DNA of 64,000 nt from RPQJ01 sp963731105 (GTDB lineage: Bacteria; Pseudomonadota; Gammaproteobacteria; Steroidobacterales; Steroidobacteraceae), in assembly GCA_963731105.1 (NCBI GenBank), contig CAVSUM010000016.1, forward strand, positions 372,001 to 436,000, read 5' to 3'. Within the stretch, counting starts at the first letter, position 1, and every line of letters begins with the position of its first letter. Positions 41,097-53,200 of the stretch are shown here, piece after piece. Made by a program: the position numbers and the translations under genes. The notes under the pieces were generated by a model. That model saw nothing but the letters and a program-made list of their open reading frames with translations, had not been told where the DNA came from and did no database searches.

Positions 41097-41693
41097 TCAG
41101 CGCCCCTCGGCCACCAGCCGCTCGAGATAGCGGGCGATGATGTCGACCTCGAGGTTGACGCGCGTCCCGGGGTGGTAGCCACCGAGGATGGTCTGCTCGA
41201 GCGTGTGCGGCACGAGGTTGACGTCGAAGCGCCGCCCCGCCACGCCGTTGACGGTCAGGCTGACACCGTCGACGCACACCGAGCCCTTGCGGGCGATGTA
41301 GCGGGCGAGATCCGGCGGCACCTCGAACTCGACCCGTACCGAGCGGGCGTCCTCGTGCCGGCCGACGACCTCGCCTACGCCGTCGACGTGGCCCGTGACG
41401 TAATGGCCGCCGAGCGCCTGCCCGGCCGTGAGCGCCTTCTCCAGGTTCACGGGCGTGCCGGCGTCCCAGCCCCCCGCGGTCGTGAGCGACAGCGTCTCGC
41501 GCGACAGGTCGGCCTTGAAGGCGTTGCCCTCCAGTTGCACGGCGGTCAGGCAGCAGCCATTCACGGCGATGCTGCCGCCGATCCCGACGTCGGCGAGCGT
41601 GACTGCCCCGGTCTCGATCCACATCGTCACGTCGCCGCCGTGCGGCTCGACCGACCGGATCCGACCCACGCCCTGCACGATCCCCGTGAACAT
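41097..41693 (-). CDS. ribE: Riboflavin synthase alpha subunit
   Basis: Dismutates two lumazines to riboflavin. The 198 residues form two homologous beta-barrel halves: MFTGIVQGVGRIRSV with NGCCLTAVQLEG, and GHYVTGHVDGVGEVV with DGVSLTVNGVAGR. ATG 41693 shares one base with the ribD stop (TGATG), implying coupling to ribD. Confidence 0.96.
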   Translation of the reverse strand: MFTGIVQGVGRIRSVEPHGGDVTMWIETGAVTLADVGIGGSIAVNGCCLTAVQLEGNAFKADLSRETLSLTTAGGWDAGTPVNLEKALTAGQALGGHYVTGHVDGVGEVVGRHEDARSVRVEFEVPPDLARYIARKGSVCVDGVSLTVNGVAGRRFDVNLVPHTLEQTILGGYHPGTRVNLEVDIIARYLERLVAEGR

Positions 41694-42808
41694 CAGCCCC
41701 CTCCTCGCCGCGGCCGCAACGTGAGCCGCAGGTCGTCGCCAATGCGCGCCACTTCGCGCCACTCGAACTCGCAGCGATCGCACATGCGCGCGAGCGGCGG
41801 CAGGTTGAACAGGCCGCGCGCCAGGTCGCCGAGCACCACCGGCGCCATGTACACCACGATCTCGTCCACCAGTCCGCGGCGCACGAAGTCGCCGGCGAGC
41901 GTCGGACCTGCCTCGACCAGCACCTCGTTGCACTCGAGTTCGCCCAGGCGCTCGAGCACGGCCTCGAGGTCGAGCCCCTCCGGCGACTGGCGCACGGACT
42001 CGACGCGGGCCCCCGCCTCCCGCAGCGGCTCTGCCAGCGGCGACTGCGCATCGCGCGTCAGCACCAGCGTCGAACCCGCGAAGCTCAGCACCTGCGCGGT
42101 CGGTGGCGTCACGAGCGACGAGTCGAGCACGACGCGCAGTGGCCGTCGGCCGCGCGTGTCGAGTTCCGGGTCGCGCACGGTGAGCATCGGGTCGTCGGCC
42201 ACCACGGTGCCGCTGCCGGTGACGATCGCGGACGATCGCGCCCGCAGCCGCTGCACGTCGTCACGCGCCCGCTCGCCGGTGATCCACTTGCTGGTGCCGT
42301 CGGCCAGCGCAGTGCGCCCGTCGAGGCTGGCGCCGAGCTTCAGCGTCACCCACGGCCGGCCGGTGACCATGCGCCGGACGAAGCCGCGGTTGATCTCGGC
42401 CGCCTCGCCCGCGAGCAGGCCGTGCGCAGTCTTGATGCCGGCCGCCTCGAGCCGCGCGAGTCCCGACCCGTCCACCCGCGGGTTCGGGTCGCGCATCGCG
42501 ACCACCACGCGCCGCACGCCTGCGGCGATCAACGCATCGGCGCACGGCGGCGTGCGCCCCTGGTGCGAGCAGGGCTCGAGCGTGACGTAGGCCGTCGCGC
42601 CGCGCGAGGCGACGCCCGCCTCCTGCAGCGCCATGATCTCGGCATGCGGCTCGCCGGCCTTCTGGTGGAAGCCTTCGCCCACCACCTGGCCCCAGCGCAC
42701 CAGCACGCAGCCGACGGCCGGATTGGGCGGCGTCGAATACAGGCCGTGCCGCGCCAGCTCCAGCGCCCGCACCATGTGGTGGTGGTCGTCCGCGTCGAAC
42801 GCGCTCAC
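41693..42808 (-). CDS. ribD: Bifunctional riboflavin deaminase-reductase
   Basis: Deaminates and then reduces the pyrimidine intermediate of riboflavin synthesis. The N-terminal cytidine-deaminase-like zinc site is visible as AGEPHAEIMAL and VTLEPCSHQGRTPPCADAL. The C-terminal reductase domain has RPWVTLKLGASLDGRTA and VLVEAGPTLAGDFVRRGLVDE. Length 371. Overlaps nrdR by 4 bp upstream and ribE by 1 bp downstream. Confidence 0.96.
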   Translation of the reverse strand: MSAFDADDHHHMVRALELARHGLYSTPPNPAVGCVLVRWGQVVGEGFHQKAGEPHAEIMALQEAGVASRGATAYVTLEPCSHQGRTPPCADALIAAGVRRVVVAMRDPNPRVDGSGLARLEAAGIKTAHGLLAGEAAEINRGFVRRMVTGRPWVTLKLGASLDGRTALADGTSKWITGERARDDVQRLRARSSAIVTGSGTVVADDPMLTVRDPELDTRGRRPLRVVLDSSLVTPPTAQVLSFAGSTLVLTRDAQSPLAEPLREAGARVESVRQSPEGLDLEAVLERLGELECNEVLVEAGPTLAGDFVRRGLVDEIVVYMAPVVLGDLARGLFNLPPLARMCDRCEFEWREVARIGDDLRLTLRPRRGGG

Positions 42809-43326
42809 TTGCCGCGATCCTCGGGCTCAGGCTGCGACCACAGCCCGAGTTGCAGGTCCTCGGCAGTGCGCGGCCGCCGGTGGCGCAGCCGCTCGATCTC
42901 CTCGCGGAAGGCGTCCACGTCCTGGAAGCTGCGGTACACCGACGCGAAGCGCACGTAGGCCACCTCGTCGAGCTGGTGCAGCTCGTCCATCACCAGCTCG
43001 CCGATCAGGCGCGCCGGGACTTCGCGCTCGCCGAGCGTGCGCAGCTTGTGGCAGACGTGGTTGACTGCCGCGTCCACGGCCTCGCTCGACACCGGCCGCT
43101 TCTCCAGCGCCTTGAGCATGCCGGAGCGCAGCTTGCCTTCTTCGAACGGCTCACGCGTCGCGTCGCTCTTGACGATGCGCGGCATCAGCAGCTCCGCCGA
43201 CTCGAAGGTCGTGAAACGCTCGCCGCACTGCAGGCACTCGCGCCGGCGCCGCACCTGCTGGCCTTCGGCCGCCAGGCGCGAATCGATCACCTTGGTTTCC
43301 TCGTGCGTGCAGAACGGGCAGTGCAT
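42805..43326 (-). CDS. nrdR: Transcriptional repressor NrdR
   Basis: ATP/dATP-sensing repressor of ribonucleotide reductase genes. The N-terminal zinc ribbon has MHCPFC and RRRECLQCGERFTTFE, and the ATP-cone domain follows (KSDATREPFEEGKLRSGML). The 173 residues match the family. Sits between glyA and ribD in the conserved cluster. I see no obvious NrdR box pair in the nearby intergenic regions, which agrees with its target genes lying elsewhere. Confidence 0.96.
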   Translation of the reverse strand: MHCPFCTHEETKVIDSRLAAEGQQVRRRRECLQCGERFTTFESAELLMPRIVKSDATREPFEEGKLRSGMLKALEKRPVSSEAVDAAVNHVCHKLRTLGEREVPARLIGELVMDELHQLDEVAYVRFASVYRSFQDVDAFREEIERLRHRRPRTAEDLQLGLWSQPEPEDRGK

Positions 43327-43354
43327 CGCTCGGGAACCCCAGTCGCGTCCCGGC

Positions 43355-44609
43355 TCAGCCGTAGACCGGGAATCGGCGGCAGATGTCGAGCACCGCCTGG
43401 CGCGTGCGCTCGATCACCGCCTCGTCGTTCACGTCGTCGAGCACGTCGGCGATCCAGCCGGCGAGCGCCGTCACCTCGGCCTCCTTGAAGCCGCGCGTGG
43501 TCACCGCCGGCGTGCCGATGCGCAGGCCGCTGGTGACGAACGGCGAGCGCGGGTCGTTCGGCACCGTGTTCTTGTTGACGGTGATGTTGGCCCGGCCGAG
43601 CGCGGCGTCCGCGTCCTTGCCGGTGTAGCGTGCGCTCGATCAGGTCGACGAGGAACAGGTGGTTGTCGGTGCCCCCCGAGACGATCTTGTAGCCGCGCGC
43701 CATGAGCGCGGCAGCCATGGCGCGCGCATTGGCGACCACCTGTCGCTGGTAATCCGCGAACTCCGGCTGCAGCGCCTCGCGGAACGCCACCGCCTTGGCG
43801 GCGATCACGTGCATCAGCGGCCCGCCCTGCGTGCCCGGGAAGATCAGCGAATTGAACTTCTTCGTCAGCTCGTCGTTGGCGCGCGCCAGGATCAGGCCGC
43901 CGCGCGGGCCGCGCAGCGTCTTGTGCGTGGTGGTCGTGACCACGTCCGCGTGCGGCACCGGGTTCGGGTACACGCCGGCGGCGACCAGGCCCGCCACGTG
44001 GGCCATGTCCACGAGGAAGTACGCGCCGACCGCATCGGCGATGGCGCGGAAGCGCGCCCAGTCGATGACGCGCGAGTACGCGGAGAAGCCGGCGATGACC
44101 AGCTTCGGCTTGTGCTCGTGCGCGAGGCGCTCGACCTGCGCGTAGTCGATCTCGCCGGTGGCCGGGTCGAGGCCGTACTGCACGGCCTTGAACACCTTGC
44201 CGGAGAAATTGACCTTGGCGCCGTGCGTGAGGTGACCGCCGTGGTCGAGGCTCATGCCCAGCAGCGTGTCGCCCGGCTGGATCAGCGCGAGGTAGGCAGC
44301 TGCGTTGGCCTGCGAGCCGGAGTGCGGCTGCACGTTGGCGTAGTCCGCGCCGAACAGCTGCTTCGCACGTTCGATGGCGAGCTGCTCGGCGATGTCGACG
44401 TACTCGCAGCCGCCGTAGTAGCGCTTGCCGGGGTAACCCTCGGCGTATTTGTTGGTGAGCACCGATCCCTGCGCCTCGAGCACTCGCGGGCTCGCGTAGT
44501 TCTCTGAGGCGATCAGCTCGATGTGTTCTTCCTGGCGGGTGCGCTCGTGGTCGAGCGCGGTCGCGAGTTCGGGGTCGAACCCGGCGATCTGCATGCTGGC
44601 GGGGAACAT
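43355..44609 (-). CDS. glyA: Serine hydroxymethyltransferase (frame break)
   Basis: PLP enzyme interconverting serine and glycine with THF. The main frame carries LIASENYASPRVLEAQGSVL, YPGKRYYGGCEYVD, HSGSQANAAAYLALI and the PLP lysine motif TTTTHKTLRGPRGG. Near 43630, after DNHLFLVDLIER, the frame slips. It continues as YTGKDADAALGRANITVNKN and then PNDPRSPFVTSGLRIGTPAVTTRG to the normal C-terminus. Joined length about 418. Start ATG 44609 has GGAGAG just upstream. The 594-bp gap before it contains repeat pair D. Confidence 0.95.
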
Positions 44610-44724
44610 GGGCTCTCCACGGTGGGGACGCGCAATTGTAGCCGGTTGCGGGTTCGGGCTCGCGGGTTGCCGCACTTGGCCGGCTGCGCGCGTGCATTCC
44701 GAGCCGCCGTGCCGGTGGCTCCGG

Positions 44725-44847
44725 CGGCGGGGTCAGGGTCGGGGATCCAGGGCGCCGGGGACGCCGGGAACCGTCCATGGGGCTCGCACGCGACGTCCAT
44801 GTCGCGTGACGCCCCGGCGCCCTGGATCCCCGACCCTGACCCCGCCG
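44725..44847 (+). repeat. Paired hairpin repeat, locus D left copy (core on +)
   Basis: Arms 44725-44760 and 44812-44847 are perfectly complementary over 36 bp, with pairing extending one further base pair. The 51-bp core 44761-44811 begins ACGCCGGGAACCGTCCATGG, with inner stem GCGAC/GTCGC around GTCCAT. The gap 44610-45203 separates divergent glyA and ettA, so neither copy here can be a 3'-end structure for a known gene. Between and around the copies I see only the 122-bp spacer and a probable ettA promoter (CATAAT near 45165). Confidence 0.9.
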
Positions 44848-44969
44848 CTGAACCTGCGGTGGTGGCCGCGAGGGCCGCCTGCACTGGCGATGGCGGCAAC
44901 CCGCGACACCGAGGCATCGGGAAGTGGCATTGGATCCGGGCGGCCACGCGCGACGCACCCTCCGCTGGA

Positions 44970-45086
44970 GGGCGTCGGGGCTGCCGGACTGCCGGCGCGG
45001 GGCGTCACGCGACACGGACGTCGCGTGCGAGCCCCAGGGATGGTTCCCGGCGTCCCCGCGCCGGCAGTCCGGCAGCTCCAACGCCC
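44970..45086 (-). repeat. Paired hairpin repeat, locus D right copy (core on -)
   Basis: Arms 44970-45002 and 45054-45086 pair over 33 bp with one mismatch and one wobble. The core 45003-45053 (51 bp) is, on the minus strand, identical base for base to the core at 49904-49954 (locus E left copy), although the arms of the two copies differ completely. It ends 117 bp before the ettA start. Confidence 0.9.
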
Positions 45087-45203
45087 GGCCTACGGAGAGC
45101 CAGCGCCGCGACGGCAGCGAGCGTCAGTCGCACGACGTGACGCGGCAGCGGCCGAGGCCGCATAATCGCGGCCCTTTTCCGCCCCCGCTGCGAACCTCAA
45201 GAC

Positions 45204-46871
<1,668 letters not shown>

Positions 46872-46899
46872 GGCCGCTACACTGCGCGCGGGGGAACGC

Positions 46900-48420
46900 A
46901 TGGCCAAGGCACGACGCAGACCCACGCTCGAGATCGACGGCCGGCGCCTGACGCTGGCGAAACTGCGGGCGTTCGAGGCGCAGCGTCCGGTCGTGCGGCT
47001 GGCTCCGGCAGCCCGCAAGCGCATGCAGTCCTCGGTGGAAGCCGTGGCGCGTGCCGTCGCGGGCGGCGAGGTCTGCTACGGCATCAACACCGGCTTCGGC
47101 GCATTCGCCAACCGGGTCATCCCGACCGGCAAGACCCGCAAGCTGCAGCTCAACCTGATCCGCAGCCACGCCTGCGGCGTGGGTGAGTCGCTGCCCGCGC
47201 CGATCGTGCGCCGCATGCTGCTGCTGAAGGCCAACGCGCTCGCCGCGGGCTTCTCGGGCGCCCGGCCGCTCATGGCGGACATGCTGCTCGGACTGCTCAA
47301 CGCCGACGTGTTGCCCGTCGTGCCGTCACAAGGCTCCGTCGGCGCTTCGGGCGACCTCGCCCCGCTTGCGCACATCGGACTGGCGATGATCGGCGAGGGC
47401 GAGGCGCTGCAGGCCGGGGCCGAGCTGTCGGGCGCCGACGTGCCACGTGCCGCGGGCTTCGAGCCACTGGAACCGCAGGCGAAGGAAGGCCTCGCGCTCT
47501 TGAACGGCACGCAACTGAGCCTCGCACTGGCGCTGGACGGCCTGTTCCAGGCGGAGCGTCTGCTCGACGCTTCGATCGTCGCCGGCGCGCTCACCGTCGA
47601 AGGGCTGGCAGGCAGCCATGCCCCGTTTGACCCGCGCATCCACGCCGCCAGCGAGCTGCCCGGCCAGGCGACGGTCGCGAAACGGCTGCGTTCGTTGCTC
47701 ACTGACAGCGAGATCCTGCGCAGCCACGAGGACTGCGGCCGCGTGCAGGACCCCTACGCCGTGCGCTGCATGCCGCAGGTGTTCGGCGCAGTCGAAAACA
47801 CGCTCAACCACGCCCGGCAGGTACTGGGCGCGGCGATCAACGGCGTCTCCGACAACCCGCTGATCTTTGGCGACGACATCCTCTCCGGCGGCAACTTCCA
47901 CGCCGAGCCGGTCGGCTTCATCAGCGACTTTCTCGCCATCGCGGTCGCGGAGCTCGCGAGCATCGCCGAGCGGCGCATCGACCTGCTCGACCGTCGCGTC
48001 AACCCGAACCTCAACATGTTCCTCGCCAGCGAACCCGGCCTCGAGTCAGGCTTCATGATGGCGCACGTCACGGCGGCGGCACTGGTCTCCGAGAACAAGA
48101 CGCTCGCGCACCCGGCTTCCGTGGACAGCGTGCCGACGTCCGCCGGCCAGGAGGATCACGTCAGCATGGCGCCGTGGGCAGGACGCAAGCTGCTCGCGAT
48201 CTGCGCCAACACCGCGCGCGTGCTCGGCATCGAGTTGCTCGCCGCGGCGCGGGCCGTCGATGCGATGCGACCGCTCACCACCACGCCGGAGCTCGAACGG
48301 GTCCACGCCTTCGTGCGCGAGCACGTGCCGCAACGCCAGCAGGATCACCGCCTCGACCGTGACATCGAGATGCTCGCCGGCGTGGTGCGCAGCGGGGCCT
48401 GTTCGCGTTTCGTCGGGTGA
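46900..48420 (+). CDS. hutH: Histidine ammonia-lyase (MIO family)
   Basis: Deaminates histidine to urocanate using an autocatalytic MIO prosthetic group made from Ala-Ser-Gly. The 506 residues contain CYGINTGFGAF, RSHACGVGESLP, the MIO motif SQGSVGASGDLAPLAHIG and SVPTSAGQEDHVSM. The SHA and QEDHVSM residues favour histidine over phenylalanine or tyrosine. No hutU, hutI or hutC is nearby, so it stands apart from a usual hut operon. A TAL/PAL-like role cannot be fully excluded. ATG 46900 follows GGGGAA at ribosome-binding distance. Confidence 0.9.
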   Translation: MAKARRRPTLEIDGRRLTLAKLRAFEAQRPVVRLAPAARKRMQSSVEAVARAVAGGEVCYGINTGFGAFANRVIPTGKTRKLQLNLIRSHACGVGESLPAPIVRRMLLLKANALAAGFSGARPLMADMLLGLLNADVLPVVPSQGSVGASGDLAPLAHIGLAMIGEGEALQAGAELSGADVPRAAGFEPLEPQAKEGLALLNGTQLSLALALDGLFQAERLLDASIVAGALTVEGLAGSHAPFDPRIHAASELPGQATVAKRLRSLLTDSEILRSHEDCGRVQDPYAVRCMPQVFGAVENTLNHARQVLGAAINGVSDNPLIFGDDILSGGNFHAEPVGFISDFLAIAVAELASIAERRIDLLDRRVNPNLNMFLASEPGLESGFMMAHVTAAALVSENKTLAHPASVDSVPTSAGQEDHVSMAPWAGRKLLAICANTARVLGIELLAAARAVDAMRPLTTTPELERVHAFVREHVPQRQQDHRLDRDIEMLAGVVRSGACSRFVG

Positions 48421-48424
48421 CGCC

Positions 48425-49082
48425 GTGCGGCCGGTGCTGGTCATCCTCGCTGCCTTCGCCGTCGTCACCCTGCTGCTGGCCTGGAGCCGCTGGCTCGCGG
48501 GCCGGCGCTGGGCTGCGTCCGGCCAGCTGCTGCTCGCCATCGCCGCGAGTGTCGTGGTCGCGGTTGTGCTGCCGCTGACCCGGTATCTCGCGCACTACGA
48601 GAGCGCAGTTCGACAACCTGCCCCTCGCCGAACTGTTCTTCGAACGGATCGCGCCGAGCCGCTATCGCGTCAAGCTCACGCACCTGCCTTCCGGCCGCAT
48701 GCAGGTCGTCGATCTCCGGGGCGACCAGTGGCGGCTCGACGTCGATGCGCCGCGGTGGGCCATCTGGAGCGCGCCGCTGGGGCTGGAGCCCCGCTACCGC
48801 ATCGAGCGCCTGTCGTCCCGTCCGGCAGGCCCCGCCGGCGAGGATGCCTCGGGCGCGGCGGATGCCACCTCGCGTGCCCTGGCCGCCGATACCGGGCCGC
48901 CCCCATGGCTCGCGGGCCTCGGGGCAGGGCGCGGGGAACCGTTGCTCGCACCCCGCGTGATCCACGGCCAGTGGCAGCCGATGGTGCCGGGCGGGCGGCT
49001 CGCCGTGCGCCTGACCGACGGGGGCCACCTGGCGGTCGACCCGGTCAATGCCCCCGCGAGCGACGCCCTCGCCGCGCGCTGA
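48425..49082 (+). CDS. Conserved membrane-anchored protein of unknown function (frame break)
   Basis: About 218 residues once a frame slip near 48606 is bridged. The N-terminus (from a GTG 4 bp after hutH) has two hydrophobic helices. The rest is soluble: LAELFFERIAPSRYRVKL, VVDLRGDQWRLDVDAPRW, GLEPRYRIERLSSR, and a tail LTDGGHLAVDPVNAPAS. Related proteins in pseudomonads and xanthomonads are sometimes labelled as multidrug-efflux components, but nothing in this sequence resembles a transporter. I infer only a membrane-anchored, probably periplasmic or cytoplasmic, accessory protein. Confidence 0.65.
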
Positions 49083-49119
49083 TACACTCCGGGCCAGTTG
49101 CCCTGCCGCGGATGCCGCC

Positions 49120-49836
49120 ATGTCCGTCTACGTCGACGCGAACAGCCGCCTGCACCACGACCAGGAGCGCAGCCTGGCGCTCAATTGCCCGCATTGCCAG
49201 GTGTTCTCGCACGTCACGGCAGTGTCGGTACCGCAGTACGCGGAGCTGGTGGCAGCGCGACCGAGCCATGTCGGCGTCGTGTACCGCTGCGACTCGTGCA
49301 ATGCACCGATCTTCCTGCGCTTCGCGGTGAAGATGTACGCGGCCAACCGCGTCGAGCTGGCGAACAACTTCGTCGAGCTGGAGCGGGCGCGCGAGAAGTT
49401 CAATTTCACTTACCTGCCGGAAGCGAGCGAGAAGCTGTTCCGCGAGGCGCTCGGCAGCTACTCCGCCGGGCATTTCAACGCGTTCGCCTCGATGTGCCGG
49501 CGCACCGCACAGGCGGTGATCCAGGACCTCGGCGAGAACGGCCGCATGAAGATCTTCAACCAGCTCGCCGAGGCGCGCGAGATGGCGGAGATCGACGCCG
49601 AGACTTTCAACACGGTGAAGAAGATCCTGTTCGGCTCCGATGCCGACGCATGGCCGTCCATGCCGGAAATCGGGCCGTTCGAGGCGGGCGTGCTGCTCGA
49701 GCTCCTCAAGGACATGCTGTACGAGGCGTACGTCCGCAAGGGACGGCTGCAGCAGGCGATGATGGTGCGGCGGTTCTTCGCCGAGGAGTCGTTGCCGAAG
49801 ATCACGACCATCGGCCGCGCGACGGGATCCGACTGA
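49120..49836 (+). CDS. DUF4145-type protein with N-terminal zinc-ribbon cysteines
   Basis: A 238-residue soluble protein. Two CxxC pairs (LNCPHCQVF and YRCDSCNAP) form a likely zinc ribbon. The following helical DUF4145-like region has KLFREALGSYSAGHFNAFAS and MCRRTAQAVIQDLGENG. DUF4145 domains are found in diverse nucleic-acid and defence-related proteins, but no partner gene is next to it. Start ATG 49120. Its stop is followed at 34 bp by the left copy of hairpin pair E. Confidence 0.75.
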   Translation: MSVYVDANSRLHHDQERSLALNCPHCQVFSHVTAVSVPQYAELVAARPSHVGVVYRCDSCNAPIFLRFAVKMYAANRVELANNFVELERAREKFNFTYLPEASEKLFREALGSYSAGHFNAFASMCRRTAQAVIQDLGENGRMKIFNQLAEAREMAEIDAETFNTVKKILFGSDADAWPSMPEIGPFEAGVLLELLKDMLYEAYVRKGRLQQAMMVRRFFAEESLPKITTIGRATGSD

Positions 49837-49870
49837 CGCTGCCGAGTTGGCTGCGCTACGTGTTGCTCCG

Positions 49871-49987
49871 CGCGGTCGAGGATGCCGGCGCGGGTTTGCG
49901 GGGACGCCGGGAACCATCCCTGGGGCTCGCACGCGACGTCCGTGTCGCGTGACGCCCCGCAAACCCGCGCCGGCCTCCCCGAGCGCG
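49871..49987 (+). repeat. Paired hairpin repeat, locus E left copy (core on +)
   Basis: Arms 49871-49903 and 49955-49987: the inner 20 bp pair perfectly (GCCGGCGCGGGTTTGCGGGG), the outer part with several mismatches. The core 49904-49954 is 51 bp and identical to the core of the locus D right copy. The gap 49837-50266, between the DUF4145 gene and convergent purL, contains this copy, its partner and a 114-bp spacer. Confidence 0.9.
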
Positions 49988-50101
49988 CGTCGTTCACCCG
50001 CACCCGCCCGTTTCGCTATCGCGTGCGGCTGCGCCAGCCGACGCGACACGCCGCCGCCACCTCTGCGGCAGCCAGCGAACGGATCGCGTCAGCGCAATCG
50101 A

Positions 50102-50235
50102 GCGTCGCGGAGTGCAGCGGGTTCCGGGCGCGTTCCCGAAACCGTGCGCGGCATGGACGCCGCGCCCGGAGCCCCCATGGACGGGTTCACGGCGTTTTCG
50201 GGAACGCGCCCGGAACCCGCTGCAGCCCGCGACGC
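50102..50235 (-). repeat. Paired hairpin repeat, locus E right copy (core on -)
   Basis: Arms 50102-50141 and 50196-50235 pair over 40 bp with two adjacent mismatches. The 54-bp core 50142-50195 reads on the minus strand ACGCCGTGAACCCGTCCATG with the GCGCGGC/GCCGCGC inner stem and GTCCAT loop, almost identical to the locus C left copy. It lies 31 bp from the purL stop. Confidence 0.9.
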
Positions 50236-50266
50236 GATCAGTCGCGCCAGCGAGTAGATCGCCCGC

Positions 50267-53200
50267 TCAACCGACCCAGACGCGAGCGTTGCGGAACATC
50301 CGCAACCACCCACCGTCCTCACCCCACTCCGGTGGCTGCCAGGAATTGAGCACCGTGCGGAACACGCGCTCGGGGTGCGGCATCAGGATGGTGGCGCTGC
50401 CGTCATGGCTGGTGAGGCCGGTGATGCCGCGCGGCGACCCGTTGGGATTGGCTGGATAGGTCTCGGTCGAGCGGCCGTGGTTGTCGACGAAGCGCAGGCT
50501 GACCAGCCCGCCGTCGACGCAGGCGCCGAGGTCGGCGTCGTCGACGAACTCGGCGCGGCCCTCGCCATGCGCGATGGCAATCGGCAGCACGCTGCCGGTC
50601 ATGCCGCTGAAGAAGATGGACGCGGACGGCAGCACTTCGACCAGCGCCACGCGGCCCTCGAACTGCTCCGAGCGGTTGCGGACGAATCGCGGCCAATGCT
50701 CCGTGCCCGGAATCAGCGACTTGAGCGTCGACAGCATCTGGCACCCGTTGCAGATGCCGAGCGTGAACGTCTCGGGACGCTCGAAGAACGCGGCGAACTG
50801 GTCACGCAGCTGGGTATTGAACAGGATCGACTTGGCCCAGCCCTCGCCGGCGCCGAGGACGTCGCCGTACGAGAAGCCGCCGCAGGCCACCAGCCCGCGG
50901 AAGTCCGCGAGGCCCTCGCGACCGGCGATCAGGTCCGTCATGTGGACGTCGAGCGCCTCGAACCCCGCGCGGTGGAACGCCGCCGCCATCTCCATCTGGC
51001 TGTTCACGCCTTGCTCGCGCAGGATCGCGACCCGCGGTCGCACGCCAGTCTGGATGTACGGTGCCGCCACGTCGTCCGATGGACTGTAGGTCAGCTTTGC
51101 GAACAGGCCGGGATCGCCCGGGTCCGTGGCTCGTGCGTACTCCTCGCGCGCGCAATCCGGGTTGTCGCGCAGCGACTGCATGCGGTGACTGGTCTCGGAC
51201 CACGCAGCTCGCATTTCGGTTCGCGACGAGTTGAACACCTCGCGGCCGGCAGCCCGGATCCTCACACGATCATCGCTCGTGACCCGGCCAACGACCTGCG
51301 CCAGGCCGCCAAGACCGCAATCCCGCAGCACCTGCTGCACTCGCTCGACGTCGGTCATGCGTACCTGGACCACCGCGCCCAGTTCCTCGGCGAACAGGGC
51401 ACCCACGGTCGCGGCTGAACCGCTCACCGGCAGTTCGACGTCGACGCCGCACCGTCCGGCAAAGGCCATCTCCGCCAGGGTCACGAACAGTCCACCGTCG
51501 GAACGATCGTGGTAGGCGAGCACCAGGCCCTCGGCGCGCAGCCGGCCAATCGCTTCGAAGAACCGGCGCACGCGCTGCGCATCGTCGCAATCCGGCGCGT
51601 CGCGGCCGACGTGCCCATAGACCTGGGCGAGGCACGAGCCGCCGAGCCGGTTGCGGCCGGCGCCGAGGTCGATCATCAGCAGCGCGGTGTCGCCGCAGTC
51701 GGTGCGCAGCCGCGGCGTCAGCGTGCGGCGCACGTCCGTCACCGGTGCGAACGCCGACACGATCAGCGACACCGGCGCCACGACCTTGCGCGCCTCCTCG
51801 CCGTCGCGCCAGGCGGTCTTCATCGACAGCGAATCCTTGCCGACCGGGATGGCGATGCCGAGCTCGGGGCAGATCTCCATGCCGACGGTGTGCACGGTAT
51901 CGAACAGGTCGGCATCCTCGCCGGGCTCGCCGCAGGCCGCCATCCAGTTGGCGGAGAGCCGGATGTCCTCGATGCGCGCGATGTCCGCGGCGCAGATATT
52001 GGTCACAGCCTCGCACACGGCCATGCGTCCGGAGGCCGCTGCGTCCAGCAGTGCGAGTGGCGTGCGCTCGCCCATCGCCATCGCCTCGCCGTGCAGCGAG
52101 AAGTAGTCGCTCACCGTCACGGCCACGTCGCTGACCGGTACCTGCCAGGGGCCGACCATCGGGTCGCGGCTGATCATGCCGCCCACGGAGCGGTCGCCGA
52201 TGGTCACCAGGAACGTCTTGTCCGCGATCGTCGGCAGGCGCAGCAGGCGGAACACGGCCTCGCGCAGGTCGACGGCCGCGGGATCGAAGTCATCGCCGGC
52301 ACCCGGCAGCCGGTGCACGTCGCGCGACATGCGCGGCGCCTTGCCGAGCAGGGTCGCGAGCGGCATGTCCACCGGCGTGTTGCCGAACAGCGGATCCGCC
52401 ACCGTGAGCCGGCCATTGCCAGTCACTTCGCCGATCACGGCGAACGGGCAGCGCTCGCGTTCGCACAACGCGCCGAACGCCGCGAGCTGCGCCGCCGCGA
52501 CGATCAGCACGTAGCGTTCCTGCGCTTCGTTGCACCAGATCTCGAGCGGCGACATGCCCGGCTCGTCGCTCAGCACCTTGCGCAGGTCGACGCGACCGCC
52601 GGAGGTGCCCTGGTGCACGGACTCCGGCACGGCGTTCGACAGCCCGCCCGCGCCAACGTCGTGGATCAGCAGGATCGGGTTGTCGCTGCCGAGCGCCCAG
52701 CAGGCGTCGATCACTTCCTGGGCGCGGCGCTGCATCTCGGGATTGCCACGCTGCACCGAGGCGAAGTCGAGTTCGGCGGAACTGGCGCCCGCTCCCACCG
52801 ACGACGCCGCACCGCCGCCGAGGCCGATCAGCATCGCCGGTCCGCCGAGCACCACGATCTTGGAGCCCGGCACGATCTCGGCTTTCTCGACGTGCTGGCG
52901 GCGGATGTTGCCGAGGCCACCCGCGATCATGATCGGCTTGTGGTAGCCGCGCAGTGGCGAGCGGCCTTGCGACTCGACACGCTGCTCGAAAGTGCGGAAA
53001 TAGCCGTAGATGTTCGGCCGGCCGAACTCGTTGTTGAAGGCCGCCGCGCCGATCGGGCCCTCGAGCATGATCTGCAGCGCGGACACGATGCGGTCGGGCC
53101 GCCCGAGGTCCTGCTCCCAGGGCTGTACCGCTCCCGGGATCCGCAGGTTCGACACGCTGAATCCGACCAGGCCGGCCTTGGGCTTGGCGCCACGGCCGGT

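Noticed and set aside
45158..45180. Terminator upstream of ettA (GGCCGC/GCGGCC followed by CCTTTT)
   Set aside because: The stem encloses CATAAT, a good -10 for ettA, and no gene ends nearby on the + strand; a promoter is more likely.
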